From Chaetorhynchus papuensis (Eukaryota > Chordata > Aves > Passeriformes > Rhipiduridae): a DNA stretch of 64,000 bases. The stretch lies in the NCBI GenBank assembly GCA_013396525.1, contig VWYX01001159.1:70045-134044 (forward strand), in the 5' to 3' direction. The notes beneath the pieces were generated by a model. It was given only the letters and a program-made list of their open reading frames with translations. It made no database searches and was not told the origin of the DNA. Numbering within the stretch: the first letter of the stretch is position 1; the number at the start of each line of letters is the position of its first letter. Of the stretch, positions 34,317 through 47,490 are shown piece after piece. The position numbers and the translations under genes were made by a program.

Positions 34317-35750
34317 TCTCCTGTATCTACTTAAGGCATTTTAAGTGCAGACACTTGGGAAATAGACACAGAGATTTGCAATTTACACCGAGTTCTTTCT
34401 GCTCCAGAAAGCACTTTCCAAGCCATTAGGAGTTTTGCAACAACGGTCTGTGACTGACTGTAGACACAGCAGATGAGCAGTAGCCAACCATCAGTACGTC
34501 CTAATAACGTCCCTGAGTTAGGAGAGAGTCAGAAGAAAATTATGGCACTGAACTGAACAAAAAAGGTGAAGATATTGCTTGTATAAAATTAATATTCTGT
34601 GTAAAAGCCTACTTTATTGTTATTAATTGAAAAGCCCCATTAACTTAAACGGCAAAAACAATGGGTGGTAAATTATTTTTTTCCAGGGTTAATCTTCCAC
34701 TGAATGGAAAGGGCACATTATTTGGCTTCCATTAAAGTGATATTAAAGTTATATTTCTAAGTGTTTGCACAAAAGTGATGTGGCGTGAAAAATGAGGTAG
34801 GACTTGATACCCTTTAACTGGGAATTTATTTTGCACAGCTTGATATGATGTGGATCACCAGGGTTCCCTCCCCAGCATGGGCAATATTTTGAGGTAATTC
34901 AAAATTGACACTCTATGAGTGAAAGCACCATGCGCTGCAACTTCATTTCCCTGTAGAGTATTCATGCAGCTGTTCTTGCTACAAAATCCTGGTATTCCAT
35001 GGAGTTTTCCCCATAGCAGGTTTAGCAATAAAAAAACAGAACCACTGGTCAATTTGTAATTTACCCAAGGTCACTCAAGAAATGTCTGCTCTGTAATCGA
35101 ACTCAAGCTTCTAAACTCCCTATCTAAGCTATTGACTATTTAATTCCTTACCTAGGAGCAGTTTTAGATAAAGTGCAAAAGCAAACTGGACCATGTTTTC
35201 AGAGGATTTGCACAGAATAAGAGATTACAACAGTTTCACAAGCTGCCATGTGCCGATGGAGCTGTGCAAATTATTTTCCTGAATCCTTGTTACCTGCACC
35301 AAATCTGATGATGGATTTAGTTTGGCCTGTTACAAAAGGGGGTTACACTAAATTGTTGCCAGCAGGTAAGAGTGTGTACGTAGGAACCATTACGCTTCCC
35401 CACCTAATATGTGCTGACTTCATTGCAAATCTCCTGGAAACCTGTGGTCCTTGTTGCTGGAACAGAAGTTCATGAGGATTATTGTAAATGTGACAGTTGA
35501 GAGCAGAAAGGCTTCGAGTCCCAGTTGTACAAATAATGCAACAAGGGATTCTCCATGCCTGAATTGCTTCACAACAGACAAACCACACTGAGGACAGAGT
35601 TATCATGCAAGTGGAGCTGTCAGGGGCATGGGTTTCAAATCATAAGTGCGCTACAGGGCATTGATATTGGGAATAAAAATGTATCTCTTTAATTTCAGTG
35701 TTTCTGCATTACTTGTGTTCACTTAATATGTAACTGCAACACATGCTTTG

Positions 35751-35909
35751 AATGGCAGAGAGGATGTGAGAAGCGGAAGAGAACGTGAAGAGAAGGACAG
35801 AGATCAGGTTTGGTGAGGAAGAGTGTGGAGAAGAACAGAGCTGGGAAGAGAGTAGAGGGCGTTGAGAGTGAGAATAACACAGGACAAAGCGAGAAGCAAA
35901 GCAGAAAGC
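35751..35909 (+). repeat. Purine-rich (GA) tract
   Basis: About 160 bases in which roughly four of five plus-strand bases are A or G, with repeated AGAGAA, GAAGAG and GAGAAG words. It is not a clean tandem array. It could be an old degenerate GA microsatellite or a splicing-enhancer-like purine stretch; no exon is evident. Confidence 0.6.
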
Positions 35910-38900
35910 TTTCACAACAGCCAAAATGCCTTGATGACACTGGTGATCAATACTAAAGTCACACAAACCATTGCCTGGCCCATCTCAGATGTTCCTTTAT
36001 GAAAGACGTGTTTGTCGACAAAGGTGGAAGACGAAGTAGTAATAAATGAAGAATTACTCTGGACTTTAAAATTTTGAGACCTTGTCATCACTGGGATCTG
36101 AAGATCTGAGATCCATCACGGAGATGGATGAAGACAAGCACAAGATCTGGACACAAAAGACCACCTGATGAAACATTCCTTCATACACTGACCCCAATGG
36201 GAAACTAGAGCCATTAAGTTTCTCAGATAGATGTATGCAATAAATGCCTTAAAGAATTTGTGCAATTGCTGACTTTAGTTTTCTTGATGTTCTCTTCTCT
36301 GATCATATCAGATAAGAATATTTTTTAAAGTTAACTTTATTTTTCCCCTCAAGAATTTTTCTTCCAAGTTGTTTGGGTGAGAATCATTGTGTCAGCTGGT
36401 AAAGTTTATATTGCCACCTGCTGAGTTTGATGTACCCTAAGGAGAAAGAATGAAAATCCACTTTTAGGAATTTTCTTTTAAACTGTCACTAAAAATAGAA
36501 AAGAAAGAGATGCCAGGTTACCTGAGCTTTTGTTCCATACAAACCTCTAGAGTCAAATTTGACAGCGACTTTTTTCTCTACAAAAAGGAGAAATGAAAGT
36601 CTACATTTACTAGCTAAAATCAAAGGGATTTTTTCCCTCTTCTTTTTAAGATGTTGAACAAACACCTCAAAATGTGAACTCGTGTCTTTTTTTATCTGAG
36701 ACACACAAGGCAGAACAAGATAGTGGGGACTCTGAAAGCAAGGTGAGAGTACTTACTTATCCTGTACTAGCTACTCTGTCTCAGGGGTGAAGGATGCCAA
36801 ATTCACGTCCTTCCTGGGAGACTACTCAGTTACCTCTGCAACATGTGCAGAGCAGAAGTTGGTGTAGTAGATTATATCTGATACCTTCTTCATTCATCAA
36901 AGTGGAAGGTCAACATCACTAATGTTCTCTTTCCACTAGAATAAAACTCGGAGAGCAAAGCAGAGAAACTCAGCAGAACAAAAGAAAAAACAACCTTTAT
37001 TGAGAGGACTTGGGTCCAAGTTTTGGAGATGACAAAAAATTGAAGTCACTAAAAGAAGAATTTTTTTTTTTTTATGCTGAAGTGCATGAATGGGAGGAAA
37101 GAAATTTTGTTCCAAATCCGAATGCCAGGACTTTCTCCTGGCAACAAGTTACTAATTTTATTTACCTACTTTGTAAAATACACATAATTTTCAAGAATGA
37201 AATCACTCCATTGATGAACAGAAATAAACAATAGGAAAGCATTAGACACAGAAATGGTACCTCAAATGGAACGTAATAATGTCAGTACTACTCTTTCTTG
37301 ATCTGTTGCCAGGCTATAGGGACAAGACCTCTCTTACCTTATCTAAAGCATCTCATCTATTTCATTCTGGTTTATTGGCTACACAAATCAAAGGTGTTTC
37401 GGTAATTAACAAGCCATGTTCCTTTCCCTTGCCTCCACATATTCCTTTCATATTTTAAATCAATGTGTTTTACGAAGAGCTGGCTTTCTTTTCTGTCTGA
37501 TTTAAATTGTTTTATGGAACGTAATAATATTATAATATTTTTTTCATTCAAAGCTTCATATTTCTTTTTCATAGAGCAGGAAAAAAAAAACAGCACTTTT
37601 TCGATTATCGTGACACGGTGCACTTCCATAGTGGAAAGACTGTGAAAAAAAGATTCTGTTCTCATTCAGTTCACTCCTTCCTTCATACACTCAATTTAAA
37701 ACCTGCCATGTGCTGACTTATTCTGTCAGCATTCACTGTCAGCTTTGCCATCTCTGTCACTCAGGGCTGATCAAAAGTCAGTGATTTGCCATTTGGCTTC
37801 TATTGGACTAACAAGAGCTGTGGAGCTGCCTGTTTATTCCAGCTTCTACCACAAGCTGTGAACGTGGAGATTTTGGGAAGGACAAGTCACTTACTCATTG
37901 AAAGTGCAGTTTTGGTACAGCCTAAACCACTTATGATTTAGGGTTGAACCATCCATGTGGTTTTGAACGAAATAAAACTGACAGTGTATTTCGGAAGTGT
38001 CAGAGCAGTTCACTCACCAAATCAAAAATGTCATGCAGCTCAGATCTGTAACCCCTCAAGTGTTTGGTGTTCTCAGTCAGCAAATTCCAACTCTGTAATG
38101 GTGCACAGAGATCACTGCACAATCACTGGATTTAGCACCATGCCAGATGATGGAGCACAGCCTTTTATTCTTTTCCCCTTTTCTTAATACTACCAAGTCA
38201 TAGAAAAAAAAAGAAAGGAAAAGTCAAATTATTGGAGTGAGACTTTTCAAAAGCACTCAGCATTTTTCTGAGTCATCACCCATAGAACTTGATGATTAAA
38301 CTCTTGCTGATTTCTATGGCAGCAGTTATGCTAATTCCTACTACTCCTGGACATGCCATGCTTAAATGCATCTGTGACATGTGCTTTCTTTTCAGCTGGG
38401 GTTATTTAGCACCCATTGATTCCTTTTTGCTTTCCCTTTCCTTCCCTGCATTCTGGTTTTCAAGCTAGTAAATCAGCTGGATGCCTCAGTATAACAATTC
38501 CTGATCAGTGTGCTTTAGGAAATAACAGCAATTCCCCCATTTATTTAAAAAAATTCAAAACTGGGAAGCAGTGTAGAAAAATGTTATATAGCTTGCTAAC
38601 AGCATGCTGATTTTTAAACAAGTTTCATACAAATAATAGCTCCTACCTTGTCATTCATTACATTGTAAAGCTCTTTACTTTTATTTTTCAGCTGGCTTGT
38701 TTGTTGTTTCTTGAGCTGCAATAAATCTGAATAGTTTTATTTTATTTACTAAAATGCACTTCGGGAGTAGTTTGTTTTTTTAATGCAACATATTCATAAG
38801 CTGGGTAGGGATAAAAATGCACCCAAAGGATCATTTTTACTAATTTATCATTCTTTCTAAGTTCTCTGGGTCTATTGGAAAAATGGCGCAATACTATTTT

Positions 38901-41108
38901 TTTTTAAAGACAGAAATTTGTTTTACGTTTTGGGGATGTGGGAATGGCTAATTGTAATGCATTACATTTTAGAGCTTTGAATCATGGCAGAATTTAATGC
39001 AGGAAAAAAAATATTTTTGGGTACGTAGCACATGAAATTTAGGGCAAATGGATACTTATGAGTCTGCAGAGATTGACTACAAGAATCCCAAGGTATTTTG
39101 TGGTTTCCCAAGTGCACTATAGTAAGAGTTTTCCATCAAATCCTAATGCTAAAGCATTTTGCATTAAACATGGTAATACGGGGCCGCAGAGGGTTGGGAT
39201 TCCCTTGTCACACCTGGAGCACCAAATGAGCCCCTGACCTTCTTTTCCACATCTCACCAGAGCAGGTGTAACACACAGAGCTGGGATGACTCTGCCTCAG
39301 AAGAGTTATCATGGCAGAGGACAGGGCTGGGGACAAGGTGACCCAGGAAGATGTTTGTGGTCGTAGAGAAAGGCAGTGGCAGAGAACAGGCCCCAAACCA
39401 CAGGAAACGGGACCAAGACTGAAGTCAGTTCCCACACCTCAGGCACTCAGATCCCACAGCCAAGACTGGCCACACGTCAGTGACCAGCTAAGGATTGCCT
39501 AAAATCCAGTGCTTCCTCAAAATCCTTGAAAGTTCCCAAGTGCCTGACCTGAAGAGTATAATTGTGCCCAGGAAATCTCCTCTCTGAGGAGTTTGTAGCC
39601 TGGGGTGACACACATGGAAATTCTTAGGTGTCTGTCACAAAACGTGAGCAGGCTGTGCCCACCCCAGCTCGGGAGGTGCTCCAGCCTCCCCTGGCCCTGA
39701 GGCCACCTGCACTGCCTGGTGGTGTCCTGACCTTCTCCTTCCATGCACTCTCAGAGCTTTTTCCTGAGAGCCTGAGAAGCTCTGGAAAGGACCAACAGCT
39801 CAGGAATTTTCCCACTTGCACTGCCCAGAAAACTCAGCTTAAAGACTTGAACATCAACAGCTGTGAGGTCATCAAAGGCTACAGCCCCACCACTTTGTTC
39901 CCTGTGACTGGAGGAGAAAGGAGTAGGACCTGCTTTTAACTGGAAACCCAGTACAGCAAGCAAGGGACCAAATTCACTTGTGCCTTCATCCCTGGGAGGC
40001 ACCAGTCCATGTGTCCCACCTCTGGACACCAGATCTGGCCACCAAGGGACCTCTTTCCACACCTCCAAGACAAAACACTTGTGCAGTTCATACACCAGGA
40101 GCCAGCATTCAGCTTCAGTCCCCCTGCAAAGAAGACTAATATCTATATATCTTTAAAAATTTGGATCTAAATCGCCTCACAGGATGTCTGTCTTCCTCTT
40201 TGGACTACCTTCCACAGATCAGATAAATTTCCAAACCTGTTTGAAATTTTTGTGGCCCTATTTTTCTCTTTTGTCAAGCCTGCTGAGGCAAAGGAACCAT
40301 ATTTCTGTCTACATTGTATTTCACAGGAACAGTGCAATAAAATATGTACGTATGAATTGTCATATCTCTGGAATATATGGATTCTCATAAACTCACCAGA
40401 TGTTTTGAAGCAAGCACTAGGTTTTAAGTGGGACATTTAAACTCAAAAAGGCCAATCTGCAAAGGCACTGTGCTCCTTATTTATTTCATCCTATTTACAT
40501 TTTACAAAGGAAGGAACAGAAACTTTTTTGTCCTGTTTTAGAGGGGGAAAAAAAGGAACAAAGTAGTCATTCCATTAATACTTCTTAATAGGAAGATGAA
40601 AGTAATAGGAAAATGAAACTGAAAGATTTCAAAGAACTTTTGCCCTACAAAGGAAAAATTCCCAAGAGAAATCCTCCATAAGCTTAACCACAAAATATTT
40701 ATGGCCACAAAGTAAGGATATAATTTCTTTTCTGAATAAAGAATACCCTCTTGAGAACAAAATATTTGTAAATCAAAAGCATTAAGATAAAGGTTTCTCC
40801 TGACTGGGCTGGATTGATTATGACAACATCAGCACAGCAGAATTGAAACAGTTAAAACTGCATCTTCAAAATTGCAATAGCAAAGTGACACCTGTGCATC
40901 TACTGGAGTTCAAAACAAGTCACTGAGTACTTCAGGATATCTAAAACAGCAGGAGGCACTTATCTTCAGTCATCTGAATCCATCTCCAGAGCAGTCATAA
41001 TGAAAGTTGAGGCAAATAGTTTATCTGCAGATATCTGTGTCTTAATTTTGACATAATTCCATACAAGGAACTTAATCCATTCTATAAAACCATGGCCCAT
41101 AACACCGT

Positions 41109-41130
41109 GTAAATTCATTGTAAATTCAAT
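41109..41130. repeat. 11 bp tandem duplication
   Basis: GTAAATTCATT is followed directly by GTAAATTCAAT, differing at one base. It is a small local duplication just upstream of an old CR1 fragment. Confidence 0.75.
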
Positions 41131-41155
41131 GCAAATGTTGGTCACTGAACCTGAA

Positions 41156-41284
41156 AATCACAAGGAATAGGGCTGGAAGAGCTCTTGGGTGATGAATGCA
41201 CCTGTCCTTTTAACTTGTGATGTGGGATCAATCCTGCTGGCAACATTTTTCACAGATATTTAGCCAACCTCACATTAAAAAAAT
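41156..41284 (-). mobile_element. Ancient CR1-type LINE fragment
   Basis: The plus strand reads AGGGCTGGAAGAGCTCTTGG, GGGATCAATCCTGCTGGCAA and CATTTTTCACAGATATTTAG, then CCAACCTCACATTAAAAA. This follows old CR1/L3-like elements in which the reverse strand shows ...GACAGATATTTGTCTAACCT...TTAAAAAC. It is much more diverged than the other copies and has lost its tail, so it is probably older than the neighbouring insertions. Confidence 0.6.
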
Positions 41285-44200
41285 ACCAAATGTGAAAATA
41301 AGTTCCCAAAATCTTTTTTCACACAGAGTTCTGTTGTGATCTGAAGACCCTGATGACCAAATTAAGACACTTCGTTTTTACCCAGACCTGTCAGAGGTTC
41401 AGGTTCACAGCACCACTGCAGAAACAGATTGGGCACCAACTGCAGGAGCAAGACATGAAAATCAAAATTCTTTTGCATCACTTGGCCCATGAGCGGTACA
41501 AGGTCCATTCAAATGTGAGTCACAGAGCATCTGCATCCATCTGATCTGACTCCACCTACACTACTGCCTTTCCAGTGCAGTTGCCTTGGCAGAAGGAAAC
41601 GTGGGAAAATCCTGCAGAGACATTGGCCAACCCTGGATATACAGTTTGGGCTTGGCAGAAGAACAAAATATTCCATTAGATCAAACTGACACTATATTGT
41701 TGCACAGATGAAGATAAACACGCTAGACACTGGCTAGGAACAGAGGACACTTCATGTCCTTCATGGATAGGTGGCTGGATTGATGGATGGACAGACAGAT
41801 ATTCTACAACATGTTCCCACAACTGGATTTAAGAAAACCCATAATAGTAAAAGCAACCTCCAAGTGATAAGAAATACCAAAATTAAAGCAAGTCCAACTT
41901 TCTGTGCACTAAATGGGAGAATACCATTCCTAAACCATGGCAATGATCCTCCTGGACCTCAGTGTAGTGTCAGAACCAGGCTGCAAAAATACTTTCCATG
42001 TCCTTTTTGACTCCAAATCAATCTAGGACTAAAATTTCAGGATGTTATTTCCTGGTCAACAGCAACTCTCAGCAGGAACGTGCTCTATGTGGATATTTTG
42101 GTAGTGGCTTTTTAGCAAGTCCTTCCCAAACTGTGACTTTTAAAAGGCACAATAACCACTTTTAAGTGGATGATGACAAAACATTGATGCACAGAAAAGA
42201 CCTCACTAGAAACTTTGAGTAACTCTTCTGCAAGATGGATGTGTTTCTTCTTAGGAGTTAAAAAAAAAATTGTCCCTATTTTCACTAAGAATAAACCACA
42301 ATATTTTTCCCTTGCCTTATACTTGAAAAACATTAAACTTTCCTTGACATAATTTCCTCACAGAATTAATTCTGAGGCAGACACCTGGCATGAGATATTT
42401 CAGTCCAAACAGCTCACATTTGTCAAAGGTATGAGTGTCTGAAAACAGGTCCTTGTAATGGAAAGTGTCAGGCAACCTTAAATACACAGATCTCTTGGCC
42501 TGCCCGCAATGCAGCTTTTAAATGAAACAATCATTTCATCACAGAGATGAACAAACCCAGCCTGTGCTCACTGTAAAACTTCCTCCCAGTCTTTCAGAGA
42601 GGCTTCTTCTGTGCTTTAGCCATAGGTCACACCTGTTATAAACACAGTTCTTTTTCTCCAATTTTATGTCTCATTATCGCTGAAATGTGAAGTTTAGCAG
42701 AAATACACAGATCCTGGAGTATTCTTTGGTAAAAGCTTTGTCCAAAGCAGGAGAAATGTTGAAGATGTCTCTTCTACTGCCTGAAATTATACACTGAGAT
42801 TATTTAAATCAGCTTTTTCTCAAAATCTGCCTCCTTGCTTGCTGTCCTCTTCTGCTGTTAAACTACTCCATAAGGACTGAAAGTGAATTCTCCTGCTACT
42901 AAGATGCTGGATAATGCCTATATTTAATGCTTGCTTCCTGTCTTTGGAGTTAAATAATAAGATTTTTCAAAGGCTCTTTCTCTGATTGGGACATTCTTCG
43001 TCTTCTGGAAATTAAATAATTTTAACATCTAGAAATGTGTTCTAAATTAAAGTCAATAATATCAAAGCCTGTTGTATCAGAACCCAAATTCTAACCTTAT
43101 TTCAGAGGTGAAACCTTCTGTATTGACTTGCTCCAGGTGAGCTGTCCTTTCCCTACAAGAGGATTTGAAAGACAAAAACTTCTTCCTTTACCTACAGACA
43201 CTGCTCTGATGATTCATCTCCACCTTGCTCAGTAAATATGACAGAGGCATAACCCACAGTGCAGGTCAGCATTTATAGGTTCTGCTCTCCAGAACAGGTT
43301 TATGGAGCTGAACTTTCTGTAAGCACATAAACCTGTGCCCTGCCATAAGTCTGTAAAGCAGCAGCTGAGTCCTAGTGCTAGAAGGGGGAGGAAAATCAAA
43401 CCATAAGAAGAGAAAACTAATAGCTACAGTGGTTTTCACATTAGAGGAGTCTTTAAAGTAGAAATGATGCCCAGCAGTTGTTGGAGAAGATCAGTCAATG
43501 CTGTCATGGGTTCGGAAAAAAAGTTCTTTCTGTTAATTTATGCAAAACTTAAGCCTGCTGGGTAAACTATGTGGGAACTTATTTGAAATATTGATGTTTC
43601 AAATGGCACTCTCAGTCCTTCATTTTCTTCCTTTCTTTCTTTCCTTTTTTTTTTTAAGAACACTTACTGAAATTTATGTTGACAAGCTACAGACAGAATG
43701 ATGGAGTGGCCCTTTTCTGATCTGCAGTTAGAAGTCATTTGCATCCCTCCACCTCATTCCCTTTTTTCCACAAAAGGAAGTTTCTTTAACTCAGTTATCA
43801 ATCAACAAAAGCTCTGAAGGGCTATTTCATAAAACAATTTGTTAAAGTGACGCCAGTGGTATCAAACACACAGCTCTTCAGTAATAGCCTGAAAAGATCC
43901 ATGTCACTGGGTTATTAATTGTGGAAGGAAAAGATTTTAAAGCCATTAGCACTGACTGCCTTTGCTTCCAAAGTGAATTTTTTTTTTCTCTGAAATTACT
44001 ATTCCTTCTTTTATTTTCATTGCTGTTCCAGAAGCTGGAAAGTTTAGTCATCTATATTATCAAAACTCATTTTTGCAAGTGATGCCTATCAATACAAATT
44101 TTTAAAACAAAACATCAAACAGCAATAAACTAGCTAAGGAAAAAAAATGAATTTACAAATTGTGTGCCCACTGACCAAGAAGTATGGTTTTGCATTTATT

Positions 44201-44501
44201 ATATGACAAATATAAGCAGTAGAATATAACTTGTATAACAGTTAGGTGTACAGAAGAATTTAGGACTGCATTTTTCAGGCATTGTGAAAATGTATAAAGT
44301 GCTGATCTGTTTTTAAGTTTTCATTAAGTACTGGTTGAGGCAGACCAGGTGTGCTTTTCATGAGATTTTCTCCCAGAGACAGGTTAGTTGTTCATTTGCC
44401 ACATTAGCGATGGAGACAGAGGTTTTGAGCTGGCAGAGTGGTCCATGGCCCAGCCCTCCCCCATCCCAGTAAATCCAAGCGTGCATTGACTCATGTTGTA
44501 C
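41285..44501. other. unique region, nothing identifiable
   Basis: About 3.2 kb of single-copy-looking sequence. A frame at 41353-41544 (63 codons, plus) has a mixed, plausible composition but no recognised domain. A pyrimidine-rich run (TTTC repeats and a poly-T) lies at about 43622-43657. Confidence 0.4.
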
Positions 44502-45100
44502 TCACAGAATCACAGGATCATGGGCTGGCTTCGGGTGGAAGGGCTCTTAAAGATATCTCATTCCACCCCTCAGCCATGGGCAGGGACACCTTCCACTAGC
44601 CCAGGTTGCTCCAGGCCCCATCCAACCTGGCCTTGGACACTTCCAGGGATCCAGGGGCAGCCACAGCTTCTCTGGGCACCCTGTGCCAGGGCCTCAGCAC
44701 CCTCACAGGGAACATTCTTTTTTCTAATATCCAATCTAAACTTGCCCTCTTTCAGTTTGAAGCCATTCCCCCTTGTCCTGTCACTCCAGGCTCTTGTAAA
44801 TGCTCTTGCCCCATCTCTCTTGTGGATTCCCTTCAGGCACTGGGAGGCCACAATGAGGTCACCCCAGAGCCTTCTCTTCTCCAGGCCGAACAATTCCAAC
44901 TCTCCCAGCCTTTCCTCACAGAAGAGCTGCTCCATCCCTCTGATCTTGGTGCCTCCTCTGGACTCTCTCCAGCAGCTCCAGGTCCTTTCTGTGCTGGAAC
45001 CCCAGAGCTGGACACAGCTCTGCAGATGGGGTCTCACCTGAGCAGGGCAGAGGGGCAGAATCCCCTCCCTCGACCTGCCCACCCTGCCTTGGATGCACAT
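44502..45100 (-). mobile_element. CR1 LINE fragment, longest copy in the window
   Basis: About 600 bases in normal CR1 order on the reverse strand. From the plus-strand left: CACAGAATCACAGGATCATG, CAGCCATGGGCAGGGACAC, TTGGACACTTCCAGGGAT, CCATTCCCCCTTGTCCTGTC, CACCCCAGAGCCTTCTCTTC, CTCTGGACTCTCTCCAGCAG, CCCCAGAGCTGGACACAGC and CCCCTCCCTCGACCTGCCC. It keeps the 3' end and part of the sequence upstream of the 3' UTR. Frames of 176-183 codons run on both strands, which shows they are not selected genes. It is the least diverged copy here. Confidence 0.97.
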
Positions 45101-47238
45101 TTCTTTTCATCCCTGTATGGTACCACCTGTACACCAAGAAACCTGGGCTACGTTTGAAAACTTGTAATTGTATCCCCCTGGTTTAGCAGTGTTGATAAAG
45201 CTCAGAAAGTGCTTTGAAACATGACAGAATACCCAGACTCTCTTTAGCCAATGTGCTCTGATTCTCCAAGGGCTCATAATTGGGATTATTTCTTCAAACA
45301 TTTCATTTATCCCAATGCCTTGAATGGGGTCATCCCCCCACACTGAGTTATTCACCAACATGTTTGCAGAACTGGGACAAAGGTGGTATATTTTCACCCT
45401 GTGGAGGAGTTAGTCTTGGCATTTTCCCATTATTCCAGTGATAAATTTTCCTAAGGGTCCCTTTCTTTCTCTCTGAACTCCATAGTGTATACCCTTAATA
45501 AAGGAAATTTCTTTAAAGGCCCTTTGACTACAAAAAATGGATACGCCTTTGTTGTGGGAGTGAAGGCACATTCTTTGAAAGTGTGTTGCATCACAGTGGG
45601 ACCGAGGTGCAAACTTTTCCAAACTTTAAAGTGATGTTTGGGTGCAGCTCCTTTTATAGCTAAAAAAATCAGAAATGTTAAGGTGAGAACTGCAGATTAA
45701 GAGAAAGAAATATAGAGGCAGACACACTATTTTACAAGGAGTTTAAGCTATTTAAATAACAAATAGCTCTTCACCTGGTGTTAAGATGACTAATAGCCCA
45801 GATAAAAAGCAGGATTTGGGTGCATAAACCAGATTTAAATGGATTTCAGCTGCTTATTTCCAGTATTTTAGTCAAAGCAACAGAGTACCTCTAACTCTTC
45901 AGAGCTGTGCAGGGCAGGAATGACCCATATGGGTCAATTATCACATCAGTTCGGGGGACAGCTGGTTCTCCTCACTGCATTTGGTTCTCCACAGAGCCAG
46001 TGAGGTGACCTTTCCCTATGGCATCATGAGGAGCTTTCTGTTAAACCCTTGTGTCCTCTCTTCTCCATCCTTTTTCATTTCCCTCTGCTGTTATTTCTCA
46101 TTCAATCCAGTGGCAGAACTCTCCAGTGAATTTTGGGATGCAGTTCTTCTGAATCATTGCACGACACAGCTTTTCTCTGGGTCAGACAGAATTGGCTGTG
46201 AGAAGCTTCAAACTGAAGATACATCATACATGTAAATGGTCCCATTTCAAAGCTCTAAATTAATATATGCATACAATCATGCTGAGTTTATTACTGCAAC
46301 AATGTACAAGACAGTAAATAAAGTCTGGCATAGAACTTTATGCAGTTTCTTCCTCCAGCTGGAAGAAAAATGATACTAATCAGGGCTTGGAGTTAAAAGA
46401 CTGGTAAAGTGAGGGTAGGTAAGAACAGAATGATTATGTATAACACCTCCCCCAGCTGGAATATTATGACCTGATGAGTAAAAATTTATTGCAAATTTGC
46501 ACAGAGGGTAAAGAGGCAGGAAAGTGGGAGAGTTGGGACGGTCTCCACTGTGCTGCTTTGGTGCAGGTGCTCCAGAGGCACTGGGATGTGCATGGAGCTA
46601 CAGAGCTGGGCGTTGCCATCAAGGACGAGCAGACCACCTCCCTGCAATCAGCTGGATAACTGATCAAACCTTGACGCAACAATTTAATCTGCTCTCTTTT
46701 TCAAGTAGGTGAAAGTGATTCCTTTTGCTATTGGGCCATAGTGAAGTAAAACATTTCTGGTTGGAGCCAGTCAAATCGGTCCTTTCATGAATTTTGATTG
46801 GTTTCCATGGAAACACTGGCAAACTCCATTTAGCACCAGGGTCCATGCCTGAACGAGGGAACTGCTGAATGAAGTCACAGCATCCACCTACCCATGTGCA
46901 TGGCAGAGAGATGCATTTTCAAGTAACACTGGTAATTAAGTGTTTTTATGAACATGCATAGTGAAGTGAGTGCACTGGAGAGCCAAGAAATTGGGCGAGA
47001 AGCATCCATCAGTTCCAATTAGGAAAAGATGAAGCACACATTAAGTGAAATATATGCATTGCTGTTGGTAACAGAGCTGCACTCTTATTTAATATGGAGA
47101 TTTAAAAATTAGATTGATTTGCAAGATGGAGGGGAAGTCTGAAGAAACTGAGCCTTTCCAAGGGAGCTGAGAAGCTCAGTGTCTCTCTGAATTGTCTGTA
47201 TTTATCACTGGCCTAGGTGATAACAATAGCTTTCATTC
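45101..47238. other. unique region, possible regulatory element near its end
   Basis: No exon or repeat family was recognised. 46930-47115 is AT-rich and repeat-free with ATTAAG, ATATGCAT and TTAATATGG words resembling conserved non-coding DNA; this is inference only. Confidence 0.35.
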
Positions 47239-47490
47239 AATGGCATGAAGGTGTGTCAGTGGAGGTTTAGGTTGGATATCAGGAAAAAGTTTTTCAGCCA
47301 GAGGGTGGTTGGGCACTGAACAGGCTGCCCAGGGCAGTGGTCACAGCACCAGCCTGACAGAGCTCAAGGGTTTGGACAACACTCTTGGGCCCATGGTGGG
47401 ATTCTTTAGGTTGTTCTGTGCAGGGTCAGGAGCTGGACTCGGTGATCCTGGTGAATCCCTTCCAGCTCAGGATATTCTGTGATTCTGTGA
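47239..47490 (+). mobile_element. CR1 LINE 3'-end fragment
   Basis: The plus strand runs GGAGGTTTAGGTTGGATATC, GGTTGGGCACTGAACAGGCT, GGGCAGTGGTCACAGCACC, GAGCTCAAGGGTTTGGACAA, GTGCAGGGTCAGGAGCTGGA, CTTCCAGCTCAGGATATTC and TGTGATTCTGTGA. It belongs to the same subfamily as the copies at 11.4 kb (minus) and 58.3 kb (plus). The tail octamers are intact but altered. Confidence 0.95.

Larger units (their letters stand above)
34317..41155. other. 6.8 kb unique region
   Basis: No interspersed repeat was recognised. 35751-35909 is a purine-rich tract (listed separately). 39180-40130 is distinctly richer in G+C than its flanks, with overlapping frames on both strands (up to 114 codons) but no recognisable protein motif. 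34610-34760 and 38690-39010 are AT-rich with TAATT/ATTAA cores. A CAGGTAAGA donor-like site occurs at about 35364 without a convincing exon. Confidence 0.4.

Noticed and set aside
35248..35372. Possible exon ending at CAGGTAAGA
   Set aside because: No convincing polypyrimidine tract with acceptor upstream and no recognisable peptide.
44493..45157. Overlapping ORFs of 176-183 codons on both strands
   Set aside because: They lie in a CR1 3' fragment. Open frames on both strands reflect composition and youth of the repeat, not a gene.
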